Assembly (NCBI GenBank): GCA_002501805.1
Contig: DAOI01000024.1
Span: forward strand, 1-64,000
Direction of reading: 5' to 3'
Length of the DNA stretch: 64,000 nucleotides
Source: Euryarchaeota archaeon UBA463
GTDB lineage: Archaea; Thermoplasmatota; Poseidoniia; Poseidoniales; Thalassarchaeaceae
Below the pieces are notes generated by a model, which was given only the letters and a program-made list of their open reading frames with translations, did not search any database and was not told the DNA's origin. The translations under genes were made by a program, and so were the position numbers. This document shows, in pieces, positions 46,389-57,362 of the stretch; position 1 is the stretch's first letter; every line of letters begins with the position of its first letter.

Positions 46389-49300
46389 TGGATCTCTACT
46401 ACCAAGAAAGTCACAGGCCCGCTAGGCCAATGACATTCGGAGAGGCGACAAAGACATGCCTAGTCAAGTCCGGAGACATGAATGGTAGGGCATCAAGATC
46501 CGAATTTTGGAGCTTCTTTCTATTCTATGTGCCAATGATGCCAGGTCTTTGGGTCATCGACCTTTTCTTTACTATGGGAATTTATAGCCTATCATCTGAG
46601 ATAGGAATTGGATTATTAGATACACTATTATTTGTCCCAGCGTCATATCTAGTGGTCTTAATGCAACTTGTCTTCCTCTACAGTTTCACAAGTGCTACTG
46701 TACGTCGATTACATGATGTTGGAAGAACGGGGTGGTGGCTACTTCTAACTCCTACACTTATAGGTCTTCTAGTGATTGGATTTTTCCTGTTCTTGGAGGG
46801 CGAGTCCAATAAGAACAAGTATGGCGCTGTACCTACAAATGACCCCATAGAAGCCTCTATGGCCGAGATTGTATCTGCGATTCCGGATAATTTGCTAATG
46901 TCCGCGAGAAGCGCTTGGATTGGCAGAGAAAGGGTTCTGGCAGTTTTCGCAGGAGTATTCCTAGCTTCACTCGTCATCACAACGGTCCTAGCCTACTCGG
47001 CAGGCCTCAGCGGCGCATTCCTGCAGTTTTCTCTCCAAGAGGAGATATTCGATGGTAAGGTGGACTTCGCAGAAGACCCGGGCTCTGATTCAGAGGGCAG
47101 AACGAACGACTCAACATTGTGGGAGTCAGCTTGCTCTGAGTTGATAGAGATGGAAGAGATTTCCGATTGTGGACTCGTGTTTGGCAGACAGGGAGTCAGG
47201 GTCAACGGGTTCTTTGATGAGGGAGGTATCATTCCACAACCGCTCAATGCTGTGGGTGCAACAGGAACCATTGGGGACTGGACTAATGTCAGTTGGGACT
47301 ACCCAGAGGCATACGACTCAGGACCGCCAATCAATGACAAGAGGACGATCAGATTCTACGGGGATGGGATATGGGACGGAGATTTGGGCGAACGACATGC
47401 CAATCGAGTGATATACGGTTCTTGGCCGGGCTCCGGCGAGGAAGCATCTGCAAATCGCTCGATTATCCTCCCTTCAGAGATCGCCAGTAAGGCAGGGGTA
47501 GGTGTCAACGATACCATAGACACACTGACTTTCTCCTACACCTACGATTATCTTGGATTCGCATCCATAGCCACAGGTTTCGATGACTGTCCCGGTGAGG
47601 AGTACTTCAACCAAGAATCAGGATACCTTTACTGTCAGGTGAACATGACGGTATACGACCTGAAGGTTGTCGCGGTTTACCAAGAAGGAGGAGCGGGAAA
47701 CCCCACTTTGCTTTTCAACCCAATAATGGTATCAGATTCGGTACTTACTGAGAATCAGAAGCTCACTCTGATGAACAATGACCACGGTTATCTCGGTATC
47801 GCCATAGATAGAAACGAGCTCCCAGCGTCTTCCACCAGGGCGGCCACAGATTGGTTGGACGGTCTGAAAGGGGATATCGAAGGAGTAAACTATACATCAG
47901 GTAATGACATAATGATTGAGTACAATGATTTGATTTCGGGAACGATAGGCTTCCTGAATATTTTCCTCGGGATAATCAGCGTGTTCGATTACATATTGAT
48001 GATACCGATAGTCGTTCTTTCGTTCTCGGTCCTAATTTATGGCCTAGTACTATCACTGGAACAGAGGAGACGGGAGATTTCGATTCATAGGGTAATTGGA
48101 GGCACGGAGGCTGGTCTGACCTCAATGATACTCAGGGAACTGGCAGTGGTGGGCGTCATTGGTTGGTTTACAGGCTACCTCTTAGCGATGGCCTCCGTTC
48201 CAGTTGTTCTGGATGCTGTCGGATTCATGGCATTCGAGAGAAGCGACTTCAGAGTCGTTCCAACTCTGAGCGGCCTCGTTACTCTACTGATATTCTTGGT
48301 AACCGTGGGGCTTACCTTACTGTTCGGAAACTCCCGGACCAAGGACTTCCTCAGCATTGAAATTGATGAGGGAGTCAGGAGAGTCGCTACAAGAAAGAAG
48401 TCAAGGCTATGGCTACACCTGATAGTATTCTTCGTTGGAATCCTCTCATTCCTCGAGAGTTGGATAGAAAGCAATGGGGGCTTCGGACCAATTGCCTCGA
48501 GTGGGATAAGCTCAAACTTCGTCGTAGACGGACTTTTATTCATCTTTGGTCCATTCTTCCTTTGGATAGGGGGAGCACTAGTACTGGGAAGGATAGGCGC
48601 TTCCGGACCAAGGATTTTCACCACTCTGTTCGGCTGGAGCCCGGTTCTAACTGACATTAAGAGAGGACTGAAGGGATCTGGATCAAGCGAGTCAGTGAAT
48701 AGGCTAGCAATAATACTTCTACTAACACTGTCAATAGTAACAGTGGCCGCTGTACAGGGCTACACTGGGACATTAGTAGATGAGAGGACAACCTCGGCTC
48801 AGACAGGTGCAGACCTACAGGTTCAGTTTGAAGAGCCGGTTTCCCAACAACGTGCAATGGAAGAAGTGACCCTGGCGATCCAGAGGGCTGGAGAGTCCGA
48901 GATCGACTCAATAGACTATGTGACCTCAGTGGGGGACATATTCACCAATCAGAAAGGGGAAGGCTCTCTACTCAGGACATGGATTCTATTCGACGGGCAT
49001 GAGAATACTCTCCAATGGGATGAGCAGACCATCCCAGATGATGATATTGATATTGTATCGGCTCAGTGGTCATCCTTCGGATTTACCGCTGGCTCTTCTG
49101 CCAGAAGTCAACTTGATATCTCTAGAAATGACATAGGCTCCAACACAACCATAGAGTACACATCATACAGTTTCGGCGGTTTAGACAGCGACATGAACCC
49201 AATCATCACTACTACTGTTACTGTGGCAGAAATTACCTACATGGGTGGGCACAGGTGGGTCCCAGGACTACAATCCTCTGAAGCAAATCAGGCAATAGTC

Positions 49301-49957
49301 ATTGGAGAGGCTACCTACAAAGAACTTCTAGGTCAAAACGCAGTAGATTCTTACACGTCCAATCGATGGTTCTTCGAACTTTGTGATGAGACCCAGAAAG
49401 ACTGTAAGGATGCTTTGAAGACACTAGGAGTCGAGGTATCCAATGGTGTTGGAGTGGCATCATCCAGTAACTGGGGAACGAATCATGAGGCCAACGAGAG
49501 GACAGGAGGACTAATCTTCGGGACCCCAGGTCTTCTGAGTCTACAATTCGTGGTAGCTTCGCTAGCATCAATCGCTTCAGCCTTCGTATTCCTCTCCCTG
49601 GTCCTATCGCAAAGGAAGAAAGAACTAGCCATCCTTCAGGCAATAGGAGCTAGTCCACAACAGGTAATGAGACTGGTTTTGTTTGAAATCATGTCTATCT
49701 TGCTAGTTAGTATGGGACTAGGAGTAATACTTGGCCTTGCAATATCCGAAGCTTTCAATGGGTTCTTCGGAGTCTTTGGATTCATCTTCCAGATTTTCCT
49801 AGGTCAAAGCGCTCCGATAGACAGAGATTTGGTCTGGCCGTGGACTGAGCTGATACTCGTCAACGCTTCCGTCCTAGTCGCTGTTGTGATAGCATTGCTT
49901 TTCACCACAAGGAGGGCGTTGAAGTCCGATCTTGCCATAGTTCTGAAGGGGGAGTGA
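46388..49957 (+). CDS. MacB/FtsX-like ABC permease with N-terminal DUF805-like domain
   Basis: 1,189 residues from the ATG at 46388. Residues about 12-140 look like DUF805: GRASRSEFW, then membrane helices, VRRLHDVGRTGWW and the N-K-Y-G end. From about 175 a helix leads into a large extracytoplasmic region (about 200-515). A first FtsX-type helix bundle with EQRRREISIHRVIGG (about 560-570) follows, then more helices, a second extracytoplasmic domain (about 780-1040) and a final FtsX unit with QRKKELAILQAIGASPQQV (about 1075-1095). Duplicated permease halves in one chain resemble FtsX/LolCE-type exporters. The DUF805 fusion is unusual. It lies between two ATPase genes. Confidence 0.88.
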   Translation: MDLYYQESHRPARPMTFGEATKTCLVKSGDMNGRASRSEFWSFFLFYVPMMPGLWVIDLFFTMGIYSLSSEIGIGLLDTLLFVPASYLVVLMQLVFLYSFTSATVRRLHDVGRTGWWLLLTPTLIGLLVIGFFLFLEGESNKNKYGAVPTNDPIEASMAEIVSAIPDNLLMSARSAWIGRERVLAVFAGVFLASLVITTVLAYSAGLSGAFLQFSLQEEIFDGKVDFAEDPGSDSEGRTNDSTLWESACSELIEMEEISDCGLVFGRQGVRVNGFFDEGGIIPQPLNAVGATGTIGDWTNVSWDYPEAYDSGPPINDKRTIRFYGDGIWDGDLGERHANRVIYGSWPGSGEEASANRSIILPSEIASKAGVGVNDTIDTLTFSYTYDYLGFASIATGFDDCPGEEYFNQESGYLYCQVNMTVYDLKVVAVYQEGGAGNPTLLFNPIMVSDSVLTENQKLTLMNNDHGYLGIAIDRNELPASSTRAATDWLDGLKGDIEGVNYTSGNDIMIEYNDLISGTIGFLNIFLGIISVFDYILMIPIVVLSFSVLIYGLVLSLEQRRREISIHRVIGGTEAGLTSMILRELAVVGVIGWFTGYLLAMASVPVVLDAVGFMAFERSDFRVVPTLSGLVTLLIFLVTVGLTLLFGNSRTKDFLSIEIDEGVRRVATRKKSRLWLHLIVFFVGILSFLESWIESNGGFGPIASSGISSNFVVDGLLFIFGPFFLWIGGALVLGRIGASGPRIFTTLFGWSPVLTDIKRGLKGSGSSESVNRLAIILLLTLSIVTVAAVQGYTGTLVDERTTSAQTGADLQVQFEEPVSQQRAMEEVTLAIQRAGESEIDSIDYVTSVGDIFTNQKGEGSLLRTWILFDGHENTLQWDEQTIPDDDIDIVSAQWSSFGFTAGSSARSQLDISRNDIGSNTTIEYTSYSFGGLDSDMNPIITTTVTVAEITYMGGHRWVPGLQSSEANQAIVIGEATYKELLGQNAVDSYTSNRWFFELCDETQKDCKDALKTLGVEVSNGVGVASSSNWGTNHEANERTGGLIFGTPGLLSLQFVVASLASIASAFVFLSLVLSQRKKELAILQAIGASPQQVMRLVLFEIMSILLVSMGLGVILGLAISEAFNGFFGVFGFIFQIFLGQSAPIDRDLVWPWTELILVNASVLVAVVIALLFTTRRALKSDLAIVLKGE

Positions 49958-49961
49958 TAGA

Positions 49962-50957
49962 ATGGACGAAAGCTTGGTAATTCTGGAAGCCAAAAATATG
50001 TACCATATCTACGAGAGCCTGAGTCTCGAGGGGAACGTTGTCGCCTTGAGAGGCCTCAATGTCATAATCAAGGAGGGTGAGGCCGTAGCTGTAATCGGGC
50101 CCTCGGGATCAGGTAAGTCCACTCTTCTGAAGTGCCTAGGTGGGCTAATGAAACCATCATCCGGTTCGGTTTCCTTAGGGGGCAGAGAGATGATCAGGAT
50201 GACTGGTAATGAACTCGTAAAACTTCGGCAGGAAACAGTCTCTTTCATCTTCCAAGACTCAAATTTACTTCCTGATCTAAATGCGTTAGATAATGTTGCA
50301 CAACCACTCAGGCACCAGGGAGTGATGCCAGGTCCAGCTAGGGCCAAGGCAATGGAGCTACTTGAGAAACTAGCGATGGGAGACAGATGGATGGGAATGC
50401 CAGAGCAACTTTCTGGAGGGGAGCAACAACGAGTAGCTATAGCCAGGGCACTAATAACCAACCCAAAGCTAATTCTGGCGGATGAGCCAACCGGTGCATT
50501 GGACCCTATAACTAGCAGAGAGGTTCTAGAGCTGTTCGAGAGGCTGCATAAGGAAGAGAATGTGGCATTCTTGCTTGTGACTCACAACAGGGACGTAGCA
50601 TACTTCTGTGAGAGGTCCTTAGAGCTTAGAGACGGAAGGTTCGTCGCGCAACATGGAACCGATTTCGATATGGCAGATCTCTCAGATACTAGAGAACTGA
50701 TTATAGATGAAACCGGGACAATAACACTACCTCCAGACCTCCTTCTAAAGCTAGGTGGGCCGGGTAGATTCGATGTCCCTGATGCGGACAGAGATTCCCT
50801 GAAGCTGGAGAGGGTTGAGGACGAGAAAATCAAGGTATCATCCAAGACTAAGAGAGTACTAGCACCAACCTGTCCTGCTTGTAATCATGACTACTCAGAC
50901 TCAACAGATCAACTGTGTCCCGAATGTGGTTCCAGTAGGCCCATGATTCAAGCCTGA
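49962..50957 (+). CDS. ABC transporter ATPase with C-terminal zinc ribbon
   Basis: 331 residues. The ABC core has Walker A GPSGSGKST (about 45-53), signature [14 protein letters not shown] (about 149-162), Walker [13 protein letters not shown] and switch His in VTHN. About 100 extra residues follow, ending in two CPxC pairs (C304/C307 and C319/C322), a zinc ribbon. Four bases separate it from the permease stop. Possibly forms a heterodimer with the first ATPase on the one permease; the ribbon could mediate contact with a partner. The 3' end overlaps the convergent taw1 by ten bases. Confidence 0.9.
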   Translation: MDESLVILEAKNMYHIYESLSLEGNVVALRGLNVIIKEGEAVAVIGPSGSGKSTLLKCLGGLMKPSSGSVSLGGREMIRMTGNELVKLRQETVSFIFQDSNLLPDLNALDNVAQPLRHQGVMPGPARAKAMELLEKLAMGDRWMGMPEQLSGGEQQRVAIARALITNPKLILADEPTGALDPITSREVLELFERLHKEENVAFLLVTHNRDVAYFCERSLELRDGRFVAQHGTDFDMADLSDTRELIIDETGTITLPPDLLLKLGGPGRFDVPDADRDSLKLERVEDEKIKVSSKTKRVLAPTCPACNHDYSDSTDQLCPECGSSRPMIQA

Positions 50958-51964
50958 GGAAGAAGGAACCTCTGTGGCTTGGCTATCCCGAGGTCCTTTG
51001 GTAGCTCCTTTTTGGCAATGGGCAGCTTGACTGGAATCATCTCCTTTCCTATGAGGGCGACCCTGCTCTCCCTCCTGTCTGAAAGAACCTCCCGTCCAAC
51101 CATTGGTGCCAACTTTTCAGAGAAATCTAGAATCTCCTGATGTGTCGGCATATTCTCAATTGAAAGATTGTTTCTACTATTTCCCACATTGACATAACCC
51201 TTCGCCTCGATGAAATTAGGATCAGCAATATTATCCAGTCTGGCGTAGTCTTCGTGGAATCCCATGGACTCGTGTTTGATCAGCGTGTGCCTACAAACCG
51301 TTCTCGTATCTAGACTAGGCAATAATTCCAGAGTCTCTTCAAGCTTGTGAAAGGCCCCTTGGTCAAATTTAGGTTTGCATAGCCTGTCGAAAATCTCCTT
51401 GTTAGGGGCATCTACTGAAACATAGAGCTGAGTGGGCAGTGGGTCCAGATTCTCAATTACCTTCGGGAGGCTTCCATTGGTCACTAGGAAAGTGGAAGTC
51501 CCATGATTGTGACAAACCTCCAAGAATTCACCCAATCTTGAATATAGCGTAGGCTCACCGTTCAAAGAGATAGCAACATGCTTGGGATTCTGAGCTTCAA
51601 GAAACTTCTTCTTGTCGGCCTTCGGATTTCCGCCAAAGCCCGTCAGAAGTCTTCTGTGAGCTTTCACAGACTCTAGATACAACTCATATGGATCATCGTC
51701 AATCTTGTTTAGCGAGTCGGAGTGAGGCTCTCTCCAGCAGTAGGTGCATCCAAGATTGCATGTATCCACATTTGGAGCCATCTGCATACATCCGTGACTT
51801 TCTATCCCGTAGAATGTGCCCTTGTAGCAAGAACGATCGGCAATCAGACTCTGTTTGGTCCAATGGCATACTTTCACGCCACCATGCTCGCCTACCAGCT
51901 GGTATTTCTGCTTGGAGAGCTTTGCCGCGATTTTAGGCTCTATCTTGGTCACGTGTCCTTGCAT
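50948..51964 (-). CDS. taw1: 4-demethylwyosine synthase, radical SAM (Taw1/TYW1)
   Basis: 338 residues. Condenses N1-methylguanosine-37 of tRNA-Phe with pyruvate to form the tricyclic wyosine base. The cluster motif CNLGCTYC (C-x3-C-x2-C) is followed by WREPHSD. HVAISLNGEPTLY, FLVTNGSLP and LYVSVDAPN are the usual radical SAM strands of TYW1, and an early Cys-rich segment (RSCYKGTFYGIESHGCMQ) matches the second cluster site. The ATG at 51964 is preferred to a GTG four codons upstream. The later pathway enzyme Taw2 is encoded at 60767-61627. No flavodoxin domain, as in other archaea. Confidence 0.94.
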   Translation of the reverse strand: MQGHVTKIEPKIAAKLSKQKYQLVGEHGGVKVCHWTKQSLIADRSCYKGTFYGIESHGCMQMAPNVDTCNLGCTYCWREPHSDSLNKIDDDPYELYLESVKAHRRLLTGFGGNPKADKKKFLEAQNPKHVAISLNGEPTLYSRLGEFLEVCHNHGTSTFLVTNGSLPKVIENLDPLPTQLYVSVDAPNKEIFDRLCKPKFDQGAFHKLEETLELLPSLDTRTVCRHTLIKHESMGFHEDYARLDNIADPNFIEAKGYVNVGNSRNNLSIENMPTHQEILDFSEKLAPMVGREVLSDRRESRVALIGKEMIPVKLPIAKKELPKDLGIAKPQRFLLPQA

Positions 51965-52037
51965 GATGATCCCCACTCCGTATCCCGCAGAGGGGACGTG
52001 TCGAGGAGCTTGCGTATGAGTAAGTAGATATCAACCC

Positions 52038-52667
52038 TCACTCGTACTTAATTCCGGTCCCATATGCAAAAATCTCTACTCCTCTGACAGTATTCTTACT
52101 GTTCGATGATTGAGGAGTCATGTTTGCAGTATCTATTCTGACGTTAATGACCTCATCCCATCCTTCAGCTTCAGCTTGATCACGCAATCTCTGCATAACT
52201 TCGGCTCTACCAGCAGATATTACCTGCTGGAAAACAGTCACGCTCCCTCCAATAAGATTGTTGAGGAATCCAATCATTAGATGCCAGTGACTGGGTCCGA
52301 ACACACCGTTGGCGTGAACTAGTCCGACACTGGAGGCATTTCTCCTATATCCTCCATCGATGGTATTCAGAATCTCTCTTCCCCTTCTCTGTCTAAGTAA
52401 CATTTTCCTTCGATTCGCATCTTCATGCATCCGTTCTACATTTCCACTGCTGGATATTGCCCCCCATAGGAACATTACCGGATAGACAATCGCCCAAATT
52501 ATCCCAAATAAAGCTAGGACAATGAAGGGGAGTAGGAAAACGACAACTAACGGGAAACTCCTTCCATCCCCCGTATCACTCTGAGCAGCCACATTAATCG
52601 AAAATAGCACAAATGCCAATATGGAAAATATACAGAAGAATCTGAAATTGACAACGGTGGCCTTCAT
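52038..52667 (-). CDS. YbjQ/UPF0145-like domain protein with N-terminal membrane helices
   Basis: 209 residues from the ATG at 52667. Two hydrophobic helices (about 8-27 and 42-72) are followed by a basic linker and a C-terminal domain (about 130-209) ending FAYGTGIKYE, matching the end of the smaller YbjQ protein encoded just upstream. YbjQ-family proteins form pentameric rings, and the Pfam label mentions heavy metals; a true ligand is unknown. The two genes lie ten bases apart and are probably a duplication in which one copy gained a membrane anchor. Confidence 0.7.
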   Translation of the reverse strand: MKATVVNFRFFCIFSILAFVLFSINVAAQSDTGDGRSFPLVVVFLLPFIVLALFGIIWAIVYPVMFLWGAISSSGNVERMHEDANRRKMLLRQRRGREILNTIDGGYRRNASSVGLVHANGVFGPSHWHLMIGFLNNLIGGSVTVFQQVISAGRAEVMQRLRDQAEAEGWDEVINVRIDTANMTPQSSNSKNTVRGVEIFAYGTGIKYE

Positions 52668-52677
52668 TGTTCCACAC

Positions 52678-53013
52678 CTATTCGTATTTGACCGCAGTTC
52701 CGTAAGCGAATAGCTCGGCGGCTCCAGACGTGATAGCTGAGGTAGCGAATCTGACGTTGACAACTGCCGTGGCCCCAATTGATATCGCGTCTGCCACCAT
52801 TCTTCCGACTGCCTCATTGCGAGACTCCTGAAGAAGCTCGGTGTATTGAGTCAACTCACCACCTACAATATTCTTCAATCCGGCAAAGATATCCTTTCCA
52901 ACGTTTTTTGCCCTCACTGTCGATCCACTAACTACTCCCATCGCTTCGGTAATCACCTTGCCTGGGATAGTCTCTGTATTGACCACTAGGATGCCATTCA
53001 CTACTTGTTCCAT
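52678..53013 (-). CDS. YbjQ/UPF0145 family protein
   Basis: 111 residues, soluble. Conserved pattern: GILVVNTETIPGKVITEAMGVVSGSTVRAKNVGKD at the N-terminus, a helical centre with SRNEAVGRMVADA, then IGATAVVNVRFATS and the family end FAYGTAVKYE. Whole-length match to the YbjQ family, a pentameric fold of unknown function sometimes annotated as heavy-metal binding. First of two tandem members on the minus strand; a membrane protein gene ends 58 bases upstream. Confidence 0.88.
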   Translation of the reverse strand: MEQVVNGILVVNTETIPGKVITEAMGVVSGSTVRAKNVGKDIFAGLKNIVGGELTQYTELLQESRNEAVGRMVADAISIGATAVVNVRFATSAITSGAAELFAYGTAVKYE

Positions 53014-53070
53014 GAGGACCAGTCTAGAGAGTAGGGCTCTTCAATGTAATGGCTTATCCATTCGAGAAGA

Positions 53071-53691
53071 CTATTCTCTCAGTACAACCTCTGGCTTGGA
53101 CTTCATGGATACTAGGGCCAAGATTGCGAGAAAAATCCCATTGCAAATGATTATCTGACCCCCTCCTATAACCAATGTTAGGTTTTCTATGAAAGATAGA
53201 TCGATTACCTCAACGTCTTGGTTACTATTAGAAAAATCAGGTATAAATCCGATCCTAGACATCATCCAAAAAAGCCCAGCGCCGCCCAGGGTATTAATCC
53301 CTATCCAAACTCCAACCAGCTTTATTCCAAGCTCCCTGTCCCCTTTCCAAAGAACCACAGTACTGAAGAGTCCTACAAATGCTAGGATTGCACTGTGTAA
53401 TCCTTGTAGTTCTACGAATCCCATCATCTCATCGTAATACCCGACCAACTCATCCCAGAATACTTCATTCTCCTCCCATTCAGCTTTCTCCTCCTCAGTA
53501 CCATTCACTGGATAAGGCTCTATTTCTTCATAATTGTCTGGTAACAGCCTATCCACAAGAACTGGCGATGCAATCGCCGAAAATGTTCCTAAAACCATGA
53601 AAAGAGAAATAACTCCCATGAAAATAGCCAGTCCCTTTAGCCACCACGGCGATGGTTCAGAGATTGGAGAGTACGGAGATTCTACCCTCAT
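53071..53691 (-). CDS. Four-helix membrane protein of unknown function
   Basis: 206 residues. Hydrophobic segments at about 18-42, 101-118, 127-145 and 175-197. Between the first and second is a very acidic extracytoplasmic loop (NGTEEEKAEWEENE). No motif of a known family. The gene starts divergently from guaB about 100 bases away and precedes the YbjQ pair on the same strand, so these three may be co-expressed. Confidence 0.65.
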   Translation of the reverse strand: MRVESPYSPISEPSPWWLKGLAIFMGVISLFMVLGTFSAIASPVLVDRLLPDNYEEIEPYPVNGTEEEKAEWEENEVFWDELVGYYDEMMGFVELQGLHSAILAFVGLFSTVVLWKGDRELGIKLVGVWIGINTLGGAGLFWMMSRIGFIPDFSNSNQDVEVIDLSFIENLTLVIGGGQIIICNGIFLAILALVSMKSKPEVVLRE

Positions 53692-53693
53692 AG

Positions 53694-55253
<1,560 letters not shown>

Positions 55254-55257
55254 TTCT

Positions 55258-55779
55258 CTGGAGGAGATCGTTCTTGGTGGAGGCTGTTTCTGGTGTGTCG
55301 AGGAGGCACTCATCGGACTGAGAGGGGTTTCCGAGGTTACTCCTGGATATTCAGGAGGACATGTCGAGAATCCCACCTATGAGCAGGTCTGTGGGAAGAG
55401 AACGGGCCATGCTGAGGTAGTCAAGGTGATTTTTGATCCATCAAAGATTGATAGAATATCTCTTTTGGAGGTATTCTTCACATGCCATGACCCGACTCAG
55501 CTGAATAGACAAGGGAATGATATCGGACCTCATTACAGAAGTGTAATTTTCTATAATTCAGAGTCCCAGAGAAGGGACTCATATTCAGTGATAGATGAGA
55601 TGGGCGATGTGTATTCTAGTGAAATTGTAACCGAGGTTTCGCCACTCAAGAACTTCTATGTCGCAGAAAAATACCATCACGACTACTTCAAGAACAACCC
55701 GTCGAATCCTTACTGTATGGTGATCGTGGCTCCAAAAATAGCAAAGACTAGAGCCAAGCACGCCCACCTGTATGAGTGA
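55258..55779 (+). CDS. msrA: Peptide methionine sulfoxide reductase MsrA with apparent CTG start
   Basis: 173 residues if begun at CTG 55258. Repairs oxidised methionine (S-sulfoxide). The catalytic motif GGGCFWCVE lies at about residues 8-16, followed by GYSGGHVENPTYEQVC, TGHAEVV and, near the end, YHHDYFKNNP, so the protein is complete. No ATG, GTG or TTG lies between the in-frame stop at 55222-55224 and the catalytic Cys. GGAG at 55246-55249 stands eight bases before the CTG, so CTG is the best start; a sequencing frameshift from the ATG at 55250 is the alternative. Follows guaB by four bases and overlaps the next gene by eight. Confidence 0.85.
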   Translation: MEEIVLGGGCFWCVEEALIGLRGVSEVTPGYSGGHVENPTYEQVCGKRTGHAEVVKVIFDPSKIDRISLLEVFFTCHDPTQLNRQGNDIGPHYRSVIFYNSESQRRDSYSVIDEMGDVYSSEIVTEVSPLKNFYVAEKYHHDYFKNNPSNPYCMVIVAPKIAKTRAKHAHLYE

Positions 55780-56797
55780 TACTGCGCTGGCTCCGGAACC
55801 TTGGTCTGTTCACCTACTGGGACTCATAAGTCCCATGCTAGCAATTACTGGAAATGTGTTAGGTGGTGCCTACACCCTGTCCGGCGTTCTGTTCATTTGG
55901 GTATTGAGTCCCATCCTTGATGTCCTCTTCGGGGAGTCGGAGTCGCCTAGACCTCCACGAGAGTCCGGTACTCCCTTTGAGAGGCTACTCTGGGTCCACG
56001 GAATATTGCACTTCGTGATGCTGGCGACGTTCTTCTACTTCGTCGCAAGCGAGGGAATTACCCGCTGGCTGTTAGCAGCATCTCTATCAACAGGTCTTGT
56101 TGCAGCCGCCTCGGCTATTGTTACCGCACATGAGCTAGGGCACCAGAGACCCAAAAGTCCTGGGTGGAGATTGGCAAGAGCACTTCTTTTCAGTATAAAT
56201 TACACTCATTTCACTACTGAGCACAATCATAATCATCACAAGAACGTAGCTACAGACAAAGACCCAGCCAGCGCGACCTATGAGCAGAGCATCTGGTCTT
56301 TCTGGATTAGAACCATACCAGGACAATTCATATCTTCTGTGAGAGTACACAATAGGAAGGGCAGAACCGGCTTCAGGAATCCATCATGGAGGGGCCTTGC
56401 CCTCCAATTATTGTGTGTATCAATTCTGATTTTCTTACACTATGTAGGGATTTACTGGGCGGCACCAGTTCTAATTGGTTGGCTAATAGCCTCAGGTATT
56501 GCTATACTCACCCTCGAGTATGTCAATTACATACGCCACTGGGGGCTAAGGAGAGAGAACGGAGGGAGGTTCGAAGAAGGACACGCTTGGAATACAGAGG
56601 CTAGATGGTCCAGGTGGAGTCTCCTGGAGCTGACTAGGCATTCTGATCACCATCTCCACGCATCTGTCCCTTTCTGGAAACTGAGGCCATATCCAGATGC
56701 TCCCAGACTGCCATCCGGCTACTACGCATGCTGGTGGCCATGTCTATTGCCCCCACTGTGGAGGAAAATGATGAGAGGAAGGGCCCCGAACATCTGA
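55772..56797 (+). CDS. AlkB-like membrane di-iron hydroxylase (alkane monooxygenase/desaturase superfamily)
   Basis: 341 residues with about six membrane segments. The histidine clusters of the integral membrane di-iron family are present in order: HELGH (120-124), EHNHNHH (150-156), NYIRHWGL (252-259) and LTRHSDHH (287-294). The NYIxHxG and RHSDHH forms are those of AlkB/XylM hydroxylases rather than fatty-acyl desaturases. Such enzymes hydroxylate unreactive C-H bonds with oxygen and electrons from rubredoxin; none is encoded here. The start overlaps the msrA stop by eight bases. Substrate unknown; a native lipid is as likely as an alkane. Confidence 0.85.
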   Translation: MSDTALAPEPWSVHLLGLISPMLAITGNVLGGAYTLSGVLFIWVLSPILDVLFGESESPRPPRESGTPFERLLWVHGILHFVMLATFFYFVASEGITRWLLAASLSTGLVAAASAIVTAHELGHQRPKSPGWRLARALLFSINYTHFTTEHNHNHHKNVATDKDPASATYEQSIWSFWIRTIPGQFISSVRVHNRKGRTGFRNPSWRGLALQLLCVSILIFLHYVGIYWAAPVLIGWLIASGIAILTLEYVNYIRHWGLRRENGGRFEEGHAWNTEARWSRWSLLELTRHSDHHLHASVPFWKLRPYPDAPRLPSGYYACWWPCLLPPLWRKMMRGRAPNI

Positions 56798-56868
56798 GTT
56801 CTCGCCATCCGTCCACTAACTTACACTAGCTAAGCCTTCACTGGGGTAACCTTCAATTCTTGATTGGG

Positions 56869-57321
56869 ATGCAGCCTTCCATGGTCGTTCCCAGAAGGGA
56901 TGATGATGATGATGTCCCAGCTGACAAGGCGTGGGCAATTCATGCGGCTATAATTGGTCTGAATACCGGTAATTTGCTATTTAGGGGCTTAGAGCTAGAT
57001 CCTGATAATCCTGGGATGATAACCGTAGCATGTTTGGCAGTACTAGCAGCCGCTCTACCTTTCCAAGCAATATTCTTCCTCATCAACTCCTACATTCAAG
57101 AAGCCTCTAACGTTCATGAGATAGAATTCATAATGTTGCAGAGGCTATCCTTGATATGTCAGACCATATCATACCTGTCACTTACGGCTATAGGAATTCT
57201 GATGTTTGAGACACACATGTATGTTGGAGGGAGCTTCTTTGCAGGTTGTATAGTGGCATTCTTTCTACTGAGGGCTGCGATGAATCAGGCAGAGGCATTA
57301 GCCACTAGCCATGCTCGTTAA
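56869..57321 (+). CDS. Small membrane protein of unknown function
   Basis: 150 residues from the ATG at 56869 (56881 is an alternative). An acidic stretch of five Asp in a row precedes three or four hydrophobic helices (about 20-40, 50-72, 92-112, 118-137). No family recognised. Same direction as the neighbouring genes, with short gaps on both sides. Confidence 0.6.
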   Translation: MQPSMVVPRRDDDDDVPADKAWAIHAAIIGLNTGNLLFRGLELDPDNPGMITVACLAVLAAALPFQAIFFLINSYIQEASNVHEIEFIMLQRLSLICQTISYLSLTAIGILMFETHMYVGGSFFAGCIVAFFLLRAAMNQAEALATSHAR

Positions 57322-57362
57322 TTCGTAGAGAGGTTGATTGCTGACCTTCCCGTGTGACTCAC

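Noticed and set aside
48175..48657. 160-codon leftward ORF inside the ABC permease gene
   Set aside because: Antisense to conserved FtsX-type helices; one of many long shadow frames in this region.
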